A stretch of 64,000 nucleotides of DNA from Candidatus Neoehrlichia procyonis str. RAC413 (GCF_000964795.1 NZ_LANX01000001.1:682001-746000), one strand, 5' to 3'. Positions 43,666 to 53,480 are shown, counted from the first letter of the stretch. Made by a program: numbers and translations. Notes: a model not told the origin generated them from the sequence alone.

Positions 43666-44580
43666 ATGTTTCTTATCCTACTACTGAAAGTAGTGCCATT
43701 ATATATAATATCACTTGCAGGATTTATTGCAGGTAAATTGCTACAACCGCACAGCCAAACTATTGCAAAGTTATTATTTTATATTATGGGTCCAATCGTT
43801 GTATTTTTTGGTCTATCAAATATAATTATAGATCCATCCGTTATTTCATTACCATTACTAACATGGTGTATCTGTTGCATTGTGTCATTTATTGTATATA
43901 AAGTATCAGCCTTAATTTTCAGAGATAATACAAGAAATATTTTAGCATTTAGCTCTGGAAGTTCAAGCATGGGTTTCTTTGGACTGCCAGTAGCACTAGC
44001 ACTATTTGATAATTACACTGTATCATTATACCTCTTGTGTTATGTAGGTATGTTACTTTTTGAAAATAGCTTTGGCTTTTATATAGCAACACAAGGATTG
44101 TATACGGTACAACAATGTATAAAAAAGTTATTAACTCTACCGGCCTCTTACTCAGCAATTTTAGCACTTATTTTTAGCTACTTTAAAATACCTATACCAG
44201 AATTCCTATTTCATACCGCAATTAATATAAGAAGTACATATATGGTACTTGGAATGATGTTATTGGGAATAGCAGTAGCAAATATAAAAGTATTTCGTAT
44301 TGATTGGAAACTCATTTTTTTAACAATTATAATTAAATATGTAGCATGGCCAATCTTTATTTTAGGCTTAATTTTTATTGATAAATCAACTCTCCGACTA
44401 TATAACCATGAAACATATAAAGCTCTAATTCTATTAGCTGTAATCCCAATATCAGGTACAGGAATAATGCTAGCAACTATGCTCAATTACCAACCTGATA
44501 AAGTAGCAATAATGTTACTCACCAATACAATTATAGGATTATTTTATGTACCTATAATGATATCCTTACTACTTTATTAG
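43666..44580 (+). CDS. AEC (auxin efflux carrier)-family permease
   Basis: A 304-aa membrane protein with about ten hydrophobic helices arranged as two halves. Features typical of AEC proteins are the early PLYIISLAGFIAGKLL helix, the GSSSMGFFGLPVALALFDN segment near residues 103-121, and the terminal IPISGTGIMLATMLNYQPDKVAIMLLTNTIIGLFYVPI. ATG 43666 is preferred over TTG 43660. Bacterial members move small organic acids such as malate; the substrate here cannot be told. Confidence 0.88.
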   Translation: MFLILLLKVVPLYIISLAGFIAGKLLQPHSQTIAKLLFYIMGPIVVFFGLSNIIIDPSVISLPLLTWCICCIVSFIVYKVSALIFRDNTRNILAFSSGSSSMGFFGLPVALALFDNYTVSLYLLCYVGMLLFENSFGFYIATQGLYTVQQCIKKLLTLPASYSAILALIFSYFKIPIPEFLFHTAINIRSTYMVLGMMLLGIAVANIKVFRIDWKLIFLTIIIKYVAWPIFILGLIFIDKSTLRLYNHETYKALILLAVIPISGTGIMLATMLNYQPDKVAIMLLTNTIIGLFYVPIMISLLLY

Positions 44581-45063
44581 CAATAAATAGTAACCACATT
44601 TAAATCAAAGTATTATTAACAATTATTATGTAAAAGACATATTTCCTTATAAATAATAGATGTACTTAATGTCTCTTTATGCATAAACATACATTGTGAT
44701 CTTCGACTCGATTCATACCTAATAGTATAAGTTAATTGCTACTGTTTGTGTGTGTAAATATAACTAAAGATTATTTTATCAAAACAATCTAATATATAAA
44801 TAATACACAATAGCATAGCCCCATAAAGAAATTAAAATACTAAATTATAGTCTACTACCACATAAATAACAGTATTATTTATTAAAAAGACAAACCTGAT
44901 TTAATCAAATAACAACTCCATTATTCACTATAATACTCCCCCCCCCCTATTTAAAACTTTCCATAAATTACCAACACTATTGATAATAACAATCTTATTT
45001 ATTATCATATGATATATATAAACAATATCACCATATAATTGAGGTTATATATTCTAGTGTATT
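44581..45063. other. Intergenic region between convergent AEC gene and rsmD, includes poly-C run
   Basis: About 480 AT-rich bases with the poly-C run at 44938-44947 and no gene. Confidence 0.5.
44938..44947 (+). repeat. Poly-C homopolymer run (10 C)
   Basis: Ten consecutive C residues between two convergent genes, in DNA that otherwise has few C or G runs. Confidence 0.95.
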
Positions 45064-45612
45064 TCAGTTATGCAATAAAAACATTACTTTTGAAGTACCA
45101 TGCACGCGTTCATTCAATAATACATATTGTTCAGAAAAAAAAACCTTACAATCTTTTTTTACTCTTACAATAACTACGCTACCACTTTTGCACCAGTTAA
45201 ATTGTGCTAAAATACTAAGAGACAAATCTGCTAATTTAACATTGTTATACGGAGGATCAATGAAAATAATGTCATACTGCTTTATAGCAGTAGACAATCT
45301 TTCCACATCACAACATACAGTAATAACTTGATCTATTATATCTAAAGCTGCAGCTGTTTTCTGAACTAATTGTAAGTTATTATAACTTATATCCACCATA
45401 TATGTACTTTCTGCACCACGAGATAATGCTTCAAAAGACAATATGCCACTACCACAAAATAAATCAAGAATACGCATCCCCTGCATTGAAACATATGAAC
45501 GCATAACATTAAATATAGATTCTCGAATTATAGAAGTTACAGGCTTTGCATCTAGCATACTACTAGTAAATATTTTTCTACCACGATACTTACCTGCAGT
45601 TATGCGCATCAT
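45064..45612 (-). CDS. rsmD: 16S rRNA (guanine(966)-N2)-methyltransferase
   Basis: It methylates G966 of 16S rRNA. The start RITAGKYRGRKI, the SAM-binding motif RILDLFCGSGILSFEALSRGA near residues 47-67, and the catalytic IIFIDPPYN near 114-122 identify RsmD. At 182 aa it is full length. It begins five bases after the surA-like stop, so the two genes form an operon. Confidence 0.95.
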   Translation of the reverse strand: MMRITAGKYRGRKIFTSSMLDAKPVTSIIRESIFNVMRSYVSMQGMRILDLFCGSGILSFEALSRGAESTYMVDISYNNLQLVQKTAAALDIIDQVITVCCDVERLSTAIKQYDIIFIDPPYNNVKLADLSLSILAQFNWCKSGSVVIVRVKKDCKVFFSEQYVLLNERVHGTSKVMFLLHN

Positions 45613-45617
45613 ACCTA

Positions 45618-46814
45618 TTAATACCTTTCAACTAGATAATTTTTATACAATTGAGACATTAACTGCATACTTTTTATACCTAGCTTCTTCATAGATATAT
45701 TCTGCCTAATACTGTTTATCTCTTTCTCATCAAGATCTTGCTTATTTCGGAAATCCTTTGCTTTTACCTCACAAAGTATAATAACATGTTCCTTACTGTC
45801 GGATGAGAAATGAATTATGTTACCAACTTTTGCATTTTGTAACAATGCTTGTAATTTTGTAGACAAGTCTTTCACTTTAACAACAACATCAAACGCATTA
45901 CCTAACTTTAACTCTGAAACTACCTTATTAAAAGTAAGACAATCCGCTTGAGAATTCTGCAATTTTGTTATCGTATTTAACTTATTTTTATCTTTATCAT
46001 CAAATAGCACTTGCTTTAAAGTTACTTCACTATGCATAAACTTTCTACTAATTTGTACTTTATCTAGCAATTGAATTATTAAGTAACCTTGTACAAATTC
46101 TATAGGATCTATTACTTGACCTACATTTGCCTTTACTAGATTTTTTTTGATTTTGTGATCAAGTAAATTAACACTAATACTAACTTTATCTATACTAATA
46201 TCATAAGCTTTATAGCGATTTTTAATATCACTAACACTTACATTATTACATAACTCTTTTAATATTACCTGAACAATATCTTTTGATTTAAGTGGAATAA
46301 ATACTTGATTTAAGCTAGCAATAGTTTCAAATTTATCAGATTTACTCTCAGCAATATAACTTTCAATTTCGTCATCAGAGACATTAATATATGGAATAAC
46401 CTTCAACAATAAAATTTTATCCCAAAGTATCTTAGATTCCAAATGACGCAACACTGTTTTATAATCTAAGTCATTCTCTTGAACATAAGAAAACAAACTC
46501 GTGTCACCATCTGCTCCTATAAGTTTCAGTATTCTATTAATAGCTTCTTTCATATCTTCATCACTAACAGAAATTTTTAAATTTTTTGCTTCTCTACGCC
46601 ATAAAGCCTCATCTATTAAAAATTTTAAAGACATATCATAAGCTACTTTTCCATCAACTTTATATAACAACTTATCAATTTTAACTCTCTTTTCTACATC
46701 CAAGCTAGATATTAACTCATCATCAACAGTAGCTACTACTTTAACACCAGTAAAACCATCAACGTAATAGAATAATACAGCAAAAACAATACACAATTTT
46801 ACAAAACGTAGCAT
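45618..46814 (-). CDS. SurA-like periplasmic chaperone / peptidyl-prolyl isomerase
   Basis: A 398-aa exported protein that probably escorts outer-membrane proteins through the periplasm. The signal peptide is LRFVKLCIVFAVLFYYVDGFTG. The SurA N-domain follows with VVATVDDELISSLDVEKRVKIDKLL, FLIDEALWRREAKNLKISVSDEDMKEAINRI. A parvulin-like part is diverged, around IASLNQVFIPLKSKDIVQVILKELCNN, and may lack isomerase activity. The helical C-terminus MKKLGIKSMQLMSQLYKNYLVERY is family-like. It heads an operon with rsmD and has a good promoter upstream. Confidence 0.82.
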   Translation of the reverse strand: MLRFVKLCIVFAVLFYYVDGFTGVKVVATVDDELISSLDVEKRVKIDKLLYKVDGKVAYDMSLKFLIDEALWRREAKNLKISVSDEDMKEAINRILKLIGADGDTSLFSYVQENDLDYKTVLRHLESKILWDKILLLKVIPYINVSDDEIESYIAESKSDKFETIASLNQVFIPLKSKDIVQVILKELCNNVSVSDIKNRYKAYDISIDKVSISVNLLDHKIKKNLVKANVGQVIDPIEFVQGYLIIQLLDKVQISRKFMHSEVTLKQVLFDDKDKNKLNTITKLQNSQADCLTFNKVVSELKLGNAFDVVVKVKDLSTKLQALLQNAKVGNIIHFSSDSKEHVIILCEVKAKDFRNKQDLDEKEINSIRQNISMKKLGIKSMQLMSQLYKNYLVERY

Positions 46815-46842
46815 ACATAATTACACATAATTTTATTTGTTA

Positions 46843-46870
46843 ATATTAGAACAAAATAAGTTAATGTCAA
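46843..46870 (-). promoter_or_regulatory. Probable sigma-70 promoter of surA-like/rsmD operon
   Basis: On the minus strand TTGACA (46870-46865) and TAATAT (46848-46843) are 16 bases apart, with the ATG at 46814 about 28 bases further on. Confidence 0.6.
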
Positions 46871-46978
46871 AAAAATCTTTATAGACCGAATATTCCTATT
46901 CCTTGTCTTACAAATACAACAGAAATTCTTATATAAGAGATTAGAAAATTTACTACTTTTATTCAATAAAAAACAAAG

Positions 46979-47052
46979 GGCGAATGACCAGGATTGAACT
47001 GGCGACCCTCAGTGCCACAAACTGATGCTCTACCAACTGAGCTACATCCGCC
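46979..47052 (-). tRNA. tRNA-His (anticodon GTG)
   Basis: The cloverleaf folds fully. Acceptor GCGGATG pairs with CATTCGC, the D-stem is GCTC/GAGC, and the anticodon stem is TCAGT/ACTGA with loop TTGTGGC (anticodon GTG). The T-stem is GCCAG/CTGGT with loop TTCAATC. An encoded G(-1) opposite discriminator C73 is the tRNA-His identity element. The 3' CCA is not encoded. Confidence 0.97.
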
Positions 47053-47065
47053 ATTAGCTCAATGA

Positions 47066-47092
47066 ATTATCACACTTTCACCATGATATCAA
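47066..47092 (-). promoter_or_regulatory. Possible tRNA-His promoter
   Basis: On the minus strand TTGATA (47092-47087) and GATAAT (47071-47066) are 15 bases apart, ending 14 bases before the tRNA 5' end. The boxes are moderate matches. Confidence 0.4.
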
Positions 47093-47231
47093 GCATAATC
47101 CTCAAATTACAATAAAAACATTAACATCCATAATATAACTACATTTTTCCTTTCTAAAATCCCCATAAAAACACAAAATCTTTTATCAATCTTCCATTAT
47201 ATAAAAATATAACGATCAATTAAAATATAAT

Positions 47232-47241
47232 CCCCCCCCCC
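47232..47241 (+). repeat. Poly-C homopolymer run (10 C)
   Basis: Ten consecutive C residues in the gap between tRNA-His and gltX, both on the minus strand. Confidence 0.95.
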
Positions 47242-47851
47242 ATCAATATAGATTTAAAATGCAACATAATTCTATATTTTATAAAAAAATGCTAATATTA
47301 AAAGATTAAAGAAAATCATAAATGTAATAATCTTGCGATTTTATATAACAATAAATTAACAAGAAATTTTTTAATACACGTACAATAACGCATAATAATA
47401 TACCTTTTGTTAACATCAACAAAAATTATTTAGCACAATATATAATGCTCGTAATACAATAATAAGAATTTAATTTTATAAACATCATAAGCAAACTTTT
47501 CATTAATCCATAACAAAATGTATAAAGCTAATAAAAAATTTTCAGTTTATAAGCATGTTAATTCTTTTTCTATAGAAATGATTACCAAAACTACTCATTA
47601 TGGCGTATACAAATAATTAAATACATATTAGTAACAGAATTATCAACCACCGCTATTTTAACTAGATTATACTAAAACATTTATTTGTAAAATATATGCT
47701 AATTTACTTTAAGAACACTCATAAATTTAATCTAAGAAAAATTCTCTATCACTTACACAGATAAAAATTTATAAATAACACCAAGTAACATTTAATGAAT
47801 TCACACTACATTGTAACTTTACAAATAAACTTATAGCACTTATGCATTAAT

Positions 47852-49174
47852 TTATTTTACATTATCCGTATTAAGTCTTCTCATTATCTCTTTCCTTCCT
47901 ATTAACGGTAACAATTTTGCAAGTTCTGGTCCCTTTGACAACCCTGTTAGTGCTAATCGTAATGGCATAAATAAATCACGTGCTCTAAGGTGAGTACTTT
48001 CCTTAATTTTTTGTATCCATATGCCCCATGTATCTTCATTTAACTCTTCATTAGGCAACAGGCTCCTTGCCAAATCTATAAAATCTTTATTTACAGGATC
48101 AATAATTGGAATAACATTTTTACTACATATATTAACCCAATTTTTTACATCTATAAGCTTCTCTACATTATTACATATAGAATACCAAAATTCTGCAGAA
48201 TTAACACCAAGCTCATTTAACCGATCCTTTATTTGATAAAAAGGCATCTTATGTAAAACTTTAGCATTAAGATTAATTAAATCCTCTATTACAAATTTAC
48301 TAGAAGAATGACTAAAATTTCGAATATCAAAATTATTTATTAAGCTTAACATGTCTGTCTGAGCTTCTACCATGCAAGATGTACCTATTTTTGCAATATA
48401 ACTATTAATCGTCATAGGCTCTATTCCATTATCTCTAAAATACTCTATTGCAAATCCACCAATACGTTTTGACACTTTTCTATCACCAAAATGCAAAAGA
48501 GATAAATGTCCAAAATTAGGAATTTTTGCATTGAGATTATTTATCATATAAATTTGTATAGCAGTATTACTGATATGATCCTCACCACGTATCACATGTG
48601 TTACTTGATAATCTATGTCATCCACAACAGAAGGTAACATATAAGTATATCTACCGTCTGTTCTTTTAACAATAGGATCACTAATATTTTTAGTATTAAA
48701 TGTTACTTTTCCCCGCACTTCATCTTGCCAGCTAATAATCGTAGCTTTATCAATTAAAAGTCTAAAATATGGTTTTCTAGAACCTCTTTCTTCTTCAGTA
48801 ATTTTTACTACACTACTATCATAAATAGGAGGTAATCCTGCCTTTAATTTTACCATCCTTTGCAATTCAAGTTCTTCTGGTGTTTCATAACAAGGATAAA
48901 TTATCCCTTTATCCAATAAATAATGAAATATTTCATCATAGCGAGCAAATCTAGAAGACTGTCTAAAAGACATATCCCAATCAATAAATAACCAGCTTAA
49001 GTCATCCTTAATTTTTTGGATATACTTATCGTCTGACCTATTTATATCTGTATCATCAATTCTCAGTAAAAATTTTCCACCTTGTTGTCTCGCATACAAC
49101 CAACACACCAATGCTGTTCTTATATTACCAATGTGTAAATTTCCTGTAGGGCTTGGAGCAAATCGTGTAATCAT
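47852..49174 (-). CDS. gltX: Glutamate--tRNA ligase
   Basis: A class I synthetase that charges tRNA-Glu and, in many bacteria lacking GlnRS, one paralogue charges tRNA-Gln for amidation. The HIGH-type motif is SPTGNLHIGNIRTA near residues 7-20. The KMSKS equivalent reads DRKVSKRIGG near 235, a variant with Val. VIRGEDHISNTAIQIYM is near 190-206. Length (440 aa) is shorter than E. coli (471) but normal for Rickettsiales, which usually carry two gltX genes. Which paralogue this is cannot be decided here. Confidence 0.93.
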   Translation of the reverse strand: MITRFAPSPTGNLHIGNIRTALVCWLYARQQGGKFLLRIDDTDINRSDDKYIQKIKDDLSWLFIDWDMSFRQSSRFARYDEIFHYLLDKGIIYPCYETPEELELQRMVKLKAGLPPIYDSSVVKITEEERGSRKPYFRLLIDKATIISWQDEVRGKVTFNTKNISDPIVKRTDGRYTYMLPSVVDDIDYQVTHVIRGEDHISNTAIQIYMINNLNAKIPNFGHLSLLHFGDRKVSKRIGGFAIEYFRDNGIEPMTINSYIAKIGTSCMVEAQTDMLSLINNFDIRNFSHSSSKFVIEDLINLNAKVLHKMPFYQIKDRLNELGVNSAEFWYSICNNVEKLIDVKNWVNICSKNVIPIIDPVNKDFIDLARSLLPNEELNEDTWGIWIQKIKESTHLRARDLFMPLRLALTGLSKGPELAKLLPLIGRKEIMRRLNTDNVK

Positions 49175-49282
49175 TTATATATTGTTACTGTAAGGTACTT
49201 TTTAGAATAATTAAATTTTTTTCAGTTTACTAGTATTAATTTTAATTATAAAATTAGGTTATTTACTTTTCACCACAATGAT

Positions 49283-49639
49283 ATGCGTTCTTTTTATGTT
49301 TACAAAAATAGTTTACAACATGTCCTTTTTGTTAAGGATGGATTTTCTTTCACAGCATTCTTGTTTACATTCTTCTTTACTATCTCTAAAAAATTATGGC
49401 TCCTATCTTTAATAGCTGTTTGCGTTCCAACGTTAAATTACGCTGCATGCTATCTTGAAGTTATAAATATAACATCATTCATAATAATTCAGTTTATTTT
49501 TACGTTATATATCGGATTATCTTATTCCGATTGGTATCAAGCAAAACTTAAAAAAAATGGCTATAAAATGATAAATGTTATTTTCGCACAGAATGTTGTT
49601 CATGCTAAATTAAGATTTTTAAATAACACTTCATATTAA
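49283..49639 (+). CDS. Small membrane protein, DUF2628-like
   Basis: A 118-aa protein with the usual DUF2628 layout: a short polar start (RSFYVYKNSLQ), then VLFVKDGFSFTAFLFTFFFTISKKLW, a second hydrophobic hairpin around residues 41-80, and a soluble tail beginning YSDWYQAKLKKNGYKMINVIFAQN. Two or three membrane segments are likely. Function of the family is unknown. It diverges from gltX by about 108 bases and is convergent with thiG. Confidence 0.72.
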   Translation: MRSFYVYKNSLQHVLFVKDGFSFTAFLFTFFFTISKKLWLLSLIAVCVPTLNYAACYLEVINITSFIIIQFIFTLYIGLSYSDWYQAKLKKNGYKMINVIFAQNVVHAKLRFLNNTSY

Positions 49640-49727
49640 TGAAAGCTATAGAAGATACTTTCTAAAAAAGATAACATATTTTAAAACATAAAAAACTTAA
49701 GCATAACAAATTTACTTATCACTGATG

Positions 49728-50543
49728 CTAATTTTCTTTATTGGTATACCAAAAAGGAGTATCTATCAATGGTGTGCTTTGTACAGCAAAATTTCTTTTT
49801 GGTATAATACCAGCATTATATGCTATAATCCCTGACTCAACAGCATACTTAAAAGCCAATGCCATACTTTCAGGACATAATGCCCTTGATATAGCACTGT
49901 TTATTAGTACTCCATCAACACCTGTTTCCATAATTTTCACAGCATCTGATGGTCTACCTATACCCGCATCTACAATAATCCTTATATCCTTATATCTACC
50001 ACGAAGTAATTGAAGATTATAAATATTTAGAACCCCACATCCAGAGCCTATTGGCGCAACACCTGGCATCAAAACACAACAACCACAATCTATCAACTTT
50101 TGGCACACTACTAAATCATCTGTACAATAAGGAAACACTTTAAACCCTTGATTAATAAGTTCTTTTGCTGCTTCACATAACAATATTACATCTGGATGTA
50201 AAATATAATCATCTCCTATTAATTCCAGTTTAATCCATTCAGTAGAAAAAATTTCTCTTGCCATTTGTGCCATTAACACTGCATCTTTGACCGTATGACA
50301 TCCTGCAGTATTAGGAAGGATATAGCATCCACTATTTTTCACTATATCCCAAAAACTACTACCACAATTTTTATCTGGCATTTGCCTAGATAACGATACT
50401 GTTACCACTTCAGTTTCAGAACTTTTTATAGACTTAGACAATATACTTGGAGAAGAATACATAGCAGATCCCAAAAGTAATCTACTTTTGAGTTTAACAC
50501 CATATAAATCCCATATAAATCCTTCCTTTTTACTCAGCGTCAT
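49728..50543 (-). CDS. thiG: Thiazole synthase
   Basis: ThiG forms the thiazole phosphate of thiamine from deoxyxylulose 5-phosphate, dehydroglycine/iminoglycine and ThiS-thiocarboxylate. Seen are SRLLLGSAMYSSP near residues 20-32, PNTAGCHTVKDAVLMAQMARE, EWIKLELIGDD with the Schiff-base Lys near residue 105, and DAGIGRPSDAVKIMETGVDGVLINSAI in the phosphate site. Length of 271 aa is normal. thiS lies 565 bases upstream on the same strand. Confidence 0.96.
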   Translation of the reverse strand: MTLSKKEGFIWDLYGVKLKSRLLLGSAMYSSPSILSKSIKSSETEVVTVSLSRQMPDKNCGSSFWDIVKNSGCYILPNTAGCHTVKDAVLMAQMAREIFSTEWIKLELIGDDYILHPDVILLCEAAKELINQGFKVFPYCTDDLVVCQKLIDCGCCVLMPGVAPIGSGCGVLNIYNLQLLRGRYKDIRIIVDAGIGRPSDAVKIMETGVDGVLINSAISRALCPESMALAFKYAVESGIIAYNAGIIPKRNFAVQSTPLIDTPFWYTNKEN

Positions 50544-51108
50544 CTATCTTTTCTCAGTCCATATATATTAAAATAAATCCTTACATAAAAACATATTATT
50601 TTTGAAAATATACTCAAGCACATTTACATCTAAACAAAACCCTAATGCATAATTTCTCCTCCCCCTTTATTTATAATAAGTAATTACTTGTTATCACATT
50701 AATTCCTAAATTACCTTAAGTATTAATATTATAATTAATATTCCATAAATTTATTTATGTAACATTTAGTATTGTATCAAATACACTTTCTTTACGTTGA
50801 AATACAATATTATATTATTCTTAATATATATACCTATATAAGAGACTTCACAGTTTATTAACACTTACAAAAACAATTAAATAATAATGTTAAAGTTTTC
50901 TGCATATAGAAATAAACATACCCATTATATTCAAAATATTTACAAAAAATTAATGGCTCCTATAAATGACTCGCTACTTTTAAAAACAACGCATACAAAT
51001 TTTAATGTACTTTAACACATAACCTTACTTTATATTTCCAAGTAGTCAATACTACTAAATATTTTATATATACCAATAATATGTTGAAGATACATATAAT
51101 ACACAACA
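50544..51108. other. Intergenic region between thiS and thiG
   Basis: About 565 AT-rich bases between two genes that are adjacent or overlapping in many bacteria. No gene, riboswitch-like GC-rich core or terminator is seen. A CTCCTCCCCC patch occurs near 50657. Confidence 0.45.
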
Positions 51109-51309
51109 TTAACCCCCTTGCATAGGATATACTATATCTACAACATCCCCATCCTTTAAATACACATTTTTATAGCAAGTCCTAGTTATTAATTTGTTGT
51201 TTAAAGCAACTGCAAATGCAACTCCTGTATCATACTTACTTAATATTTCTAGTAAAGTCGTATTTAATGGTAATTTTTTACTCTTATTATTAATTTTTAT
51301 ACTAATCAA
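51109..51309 (-). CDS. thiS: Sulfur carrier protein ThiS
   Basis: A 66-aa ubiquitin-fold protein that carries sulfur as a C-terminal thiocarboxylate to ThiG. It ends with the essential Gly-Gly (VYPMQGG). The start is TTG 51309: no in-frame ATG is near, and a strong Shine-Dalgarno GGAGG lies seven bases upstream (complement of 51317-51321). The ISIKINNKSKKLPLNTTLLEIL start and VAFAVALNNKLI strand are typical. Confidence 0.94.
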   Translation of the reverse strand: MISIKINNKSKKLPLNTTLLEILSKYDTGVAFAVALNNKLITRTCYKNVYLKDGDVVDIVYPMQGG

Positions 51310-51316
51310 GAATTAT

Positions 51317-51321
51317 CCTCC
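51317..51321 (-). promoter_or_regulatory. Strong Shine-Dalgarno that sets the TTG start of thiS
   Basis: On the minus strand GGAGG precedes TTG 51309 by seven bases. It is one of the strongest ribosome binding sites in the window and supports the rare start. Confidence 0.8.
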
Positions 51322-51448
51322 ACTAACATCAACATAGTATAGTTGCTATTTCTATAAATATACTAAAACCTTGTTTATATAAAACAATAATTATTTAGAC
51401 ATTGTTAATAAAATATGCTAAATATAGCATACAATAGAAGGTAAAGCT

Positions 51449-53302
51449 ATGCATAAGAGATATACTCTTCAAAATAAACTGATATTGCATAATTCTAGCA
51501 GCAATATACAGTATACCTTTCATACACAACAATTTAGGGAATTAGTAGTATTCTTGTCTAATAACAACTCTATAATACTACTATATAAGATATTAAACAA
51601 CTGTTATACTATAGATTATCAGTCAATGCCAAGTCATTACTATATTCAAGCTTTACATTATAATTTCGACAATATACACACTCCTAGTCAATCAAGTGAA
51701 CACTCAAGAATATGGTATCAAGAACTACTATATAGAATATATCAGAAAATGGCCTATCCCAATACTCATACAGAGCACATTCACAGTATGATTAATATAA
51801 CCATCTCAAAAATAAAAAATGAAAAATTAGCACAAGGTAAAACACATTACCTCTATAAAAAGATAAATAACACGTTAAAAGCAAACACTAAAACCTTTAC
51901 CAATAAACTAACATTACAAATACTCATTCAACATACCCAAGAAATGCTTAATGATTTATTTCAATATTTTTCTATTAATAAAAACAACACTTTATGCACT
52001 CTCCTTATGTTTTATGGAATAGATATACAAAAAATCCATGCTATAACCCTACCTAAAGACCCTACATCTATTGTCATACTTCAACTATATAATGAAGCCA
52101 AAAACATATCATCCACTACTATATCTTATACAAAAAATTACTTTCATAATTCTACACATGACAATCTATCAGAATTAGACTATCAAATTCAAATTGCTAC
52201 CACAATTGTAAATCATATCACAGCTTTACAATATAAGAAAAGGCAAAGAAAGTTATTCTTAAAATGCAAGCATCCATGGTATTATGTATTATTAAAACAA
52301 TTTTATAAATTTACAATTACAAAAATAAACATTTCTATCACTGAATTAAAAAAGATAGACTACATATTTGAAGAAAGCATCAAATATGGAGATTGTATAA
52401 CATTTTTTAGCAACTTCAATAACATAACAAAACAACATAATAGTATTTTTTCATATAACAAAACACTTATTAAAAATATAAAAAAAATAGAAAACTTATA
52501 CCATTGTATTTCTTTTGATAACTTTATAAATGATATAGAAAGATATAAATCCATTGATACTATACATAAGCATAATACAAATGATTTTAATAAAAAAAAC
52601 AAAATTGCAAGTTACAGTAAATTATGTAAAGCATTTATAAGAAAAAGCAAAAAACCAATTATTTCAATAAAAAAGCCCGAATTAACTACAGTAATCACGT
52701 CACAAATAAAGCCTTTCAAAAGCTTACTTAGTAACAATACACACAACAACATTCATCATAATAACTGTAACTATAACTGTAACTTAAACAAATCTTATAA
52801 ATCAAAATCATACTCAATAGACAACTTAAAACCACATACAAAAGACCTTGTTAAAAAAGCATTTTTCTCATCACTCAACAACACTACACATTTACACAGC
52901 AAATTTTACGTAGAAAAACCATCACACCGCACTTATAATACGGCTAGTAATTCTTATGATTTTAATAGTAATAAAGATTCACACAATAAATCGAAAAATA
53001 AATCATTAGCACAACTATCACATACTTGTGCTACTATCGATCATCATACAACACAAGATAACCATACCAAACTAAATCACTATTTTAACCCAAGTACTAC
53101 ATCAATGTATCGAAAAATAGTAGATTATACAAATAAATCAACTATTAACAAAAAATTAAAGCATCTTTACACAGTAACAATATCACAAAAAAGACAAAGT
53201 AAATTTTATGTAGAGACACCAACATCACACTCTGCTTATAGTAATACAGCTAGTCATTCTTATAACTTTAACAGTATAAAAACTTACACAAAAAATCATT
53301 AG
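51449..53302 (+). CDS. Orphan protein with C-terminal repeats, truncated by a frameshift
   Basis: I do not recognise this 617-aa protein. It is rich in Asn, Ser, Thr, Lys, His and Tyr, has no signal peptide or membrane segment, and starts at ATG 51449. Residues 1-410 look helical and partly ordered, with Lys/Ile-rich stretches. From about 410 it becomes low-complexity (KSLLSNNTHNNIHHNN, KSYKSKSYS). The tail holds two copies of a 100-residue unit beginning SKFYVEKP (about 484) and SKFYVETP (about 584). The second copy shifts frame and stops at 53302, though the repeat DNA continues. It could be an Ehrlichia-specific secreted repeat protein; that is inference. Confidence 0.7.
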   Translation: MHKRYTLQNKLILHNSSSNIQYTFHTQQFRELVVFLSNNNSIILLYKILNNCYTIDYQSMPSHYYIQALHYNFDNIHTPSQSSEHSRIWYQELLYRIYQKMAYPNTHTEHIHSMINITISKIKNEKLAQGKTHYLYKKINNTLKANTKTFTNKLTLQILIQHTQEMLNDLFQYFSINKNNTLCTLLMFYGIDIQKIHAITLPKDPTSIVILQLYNEAKNISSTTISYTKNYFHNSTHDNLSELDYQIQIATTIVNHITALQYKKRQRKLFLKCKHPWYYVLLKQFYKFTITKINISITELKKIDYIFEESIKYGDCITFFSNFNNITKQHNSIFSYNKTLIKNIKKIENLYHCISFDNFINDIERYKSIDTIHKHNTNDFNKKNKIASYSKLCKAFIRKSKKPIISIKKPELTTVITSQIKPFKSLLSNNTHNNIHHNNCNYNCNLNKSYKSKSYSIDNLKPHTKDLVKKAFFSSLNNTTHLHSKFYVEKPSHRTYNTASNSYDFNSNKDSHNKSKNKSLAQLSHTCATIDHHTTQDNHTKLNHYFNPSTTSMYRKIVDYTNKSTINKKLKHLYTVTISQKRQSKFYVETPTSHSAYSNTASHSYNFNSIKTYTKNH

Positions 53303-53480
53303 CACAACCATATACTTAAGCTACTATTCATTATTAGACAATATAAAATTACCCATATCCAACCAAACCACCTTCTAAATCTAAACCCATACCAATGTAC
53401 CGTATAATATACAAATAAACCATCAAGAATTAAACATCTTTACACAGTAACAAGACAAAGTAAATTCTTTAATAAATATC
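52901..53480 (+). repeat. 300-bp tandem repeat, decaying 5' to 3'
   Basis: Copy A (52901-53200) and copy B (53201-53461) begin with AAATTTTACGTAGA and AAATTTTATGTAGA exactly 300 bases apart. A third start, AAATTCTTT at 53462, follows after 261 bases and soon loses similarity. Copy B carries deletions that shift the frame and expose TAG at 53300-53302, although homologous pieces (CACTAATGTACCG-like, ACATCTTTACACAGTAACA) continue to 53450. Confidence 0.88.

Larger units (their letters stand above)
47053..47851. other. Intergenic region between tRNA-His and gltX, includes poly-C run
   Basis: About 800 AT-rich bases without a gene. It contains a possible tRNA promoter and the poly-C run at 47232-47241. 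Confidence 0.5.

Noticed and set aside
49741..50013. 90-codon plus-strand frame inside thiG
   Set aside because: Antisense shadow of thiG, whose active-site motifs are intact on the minus strand.
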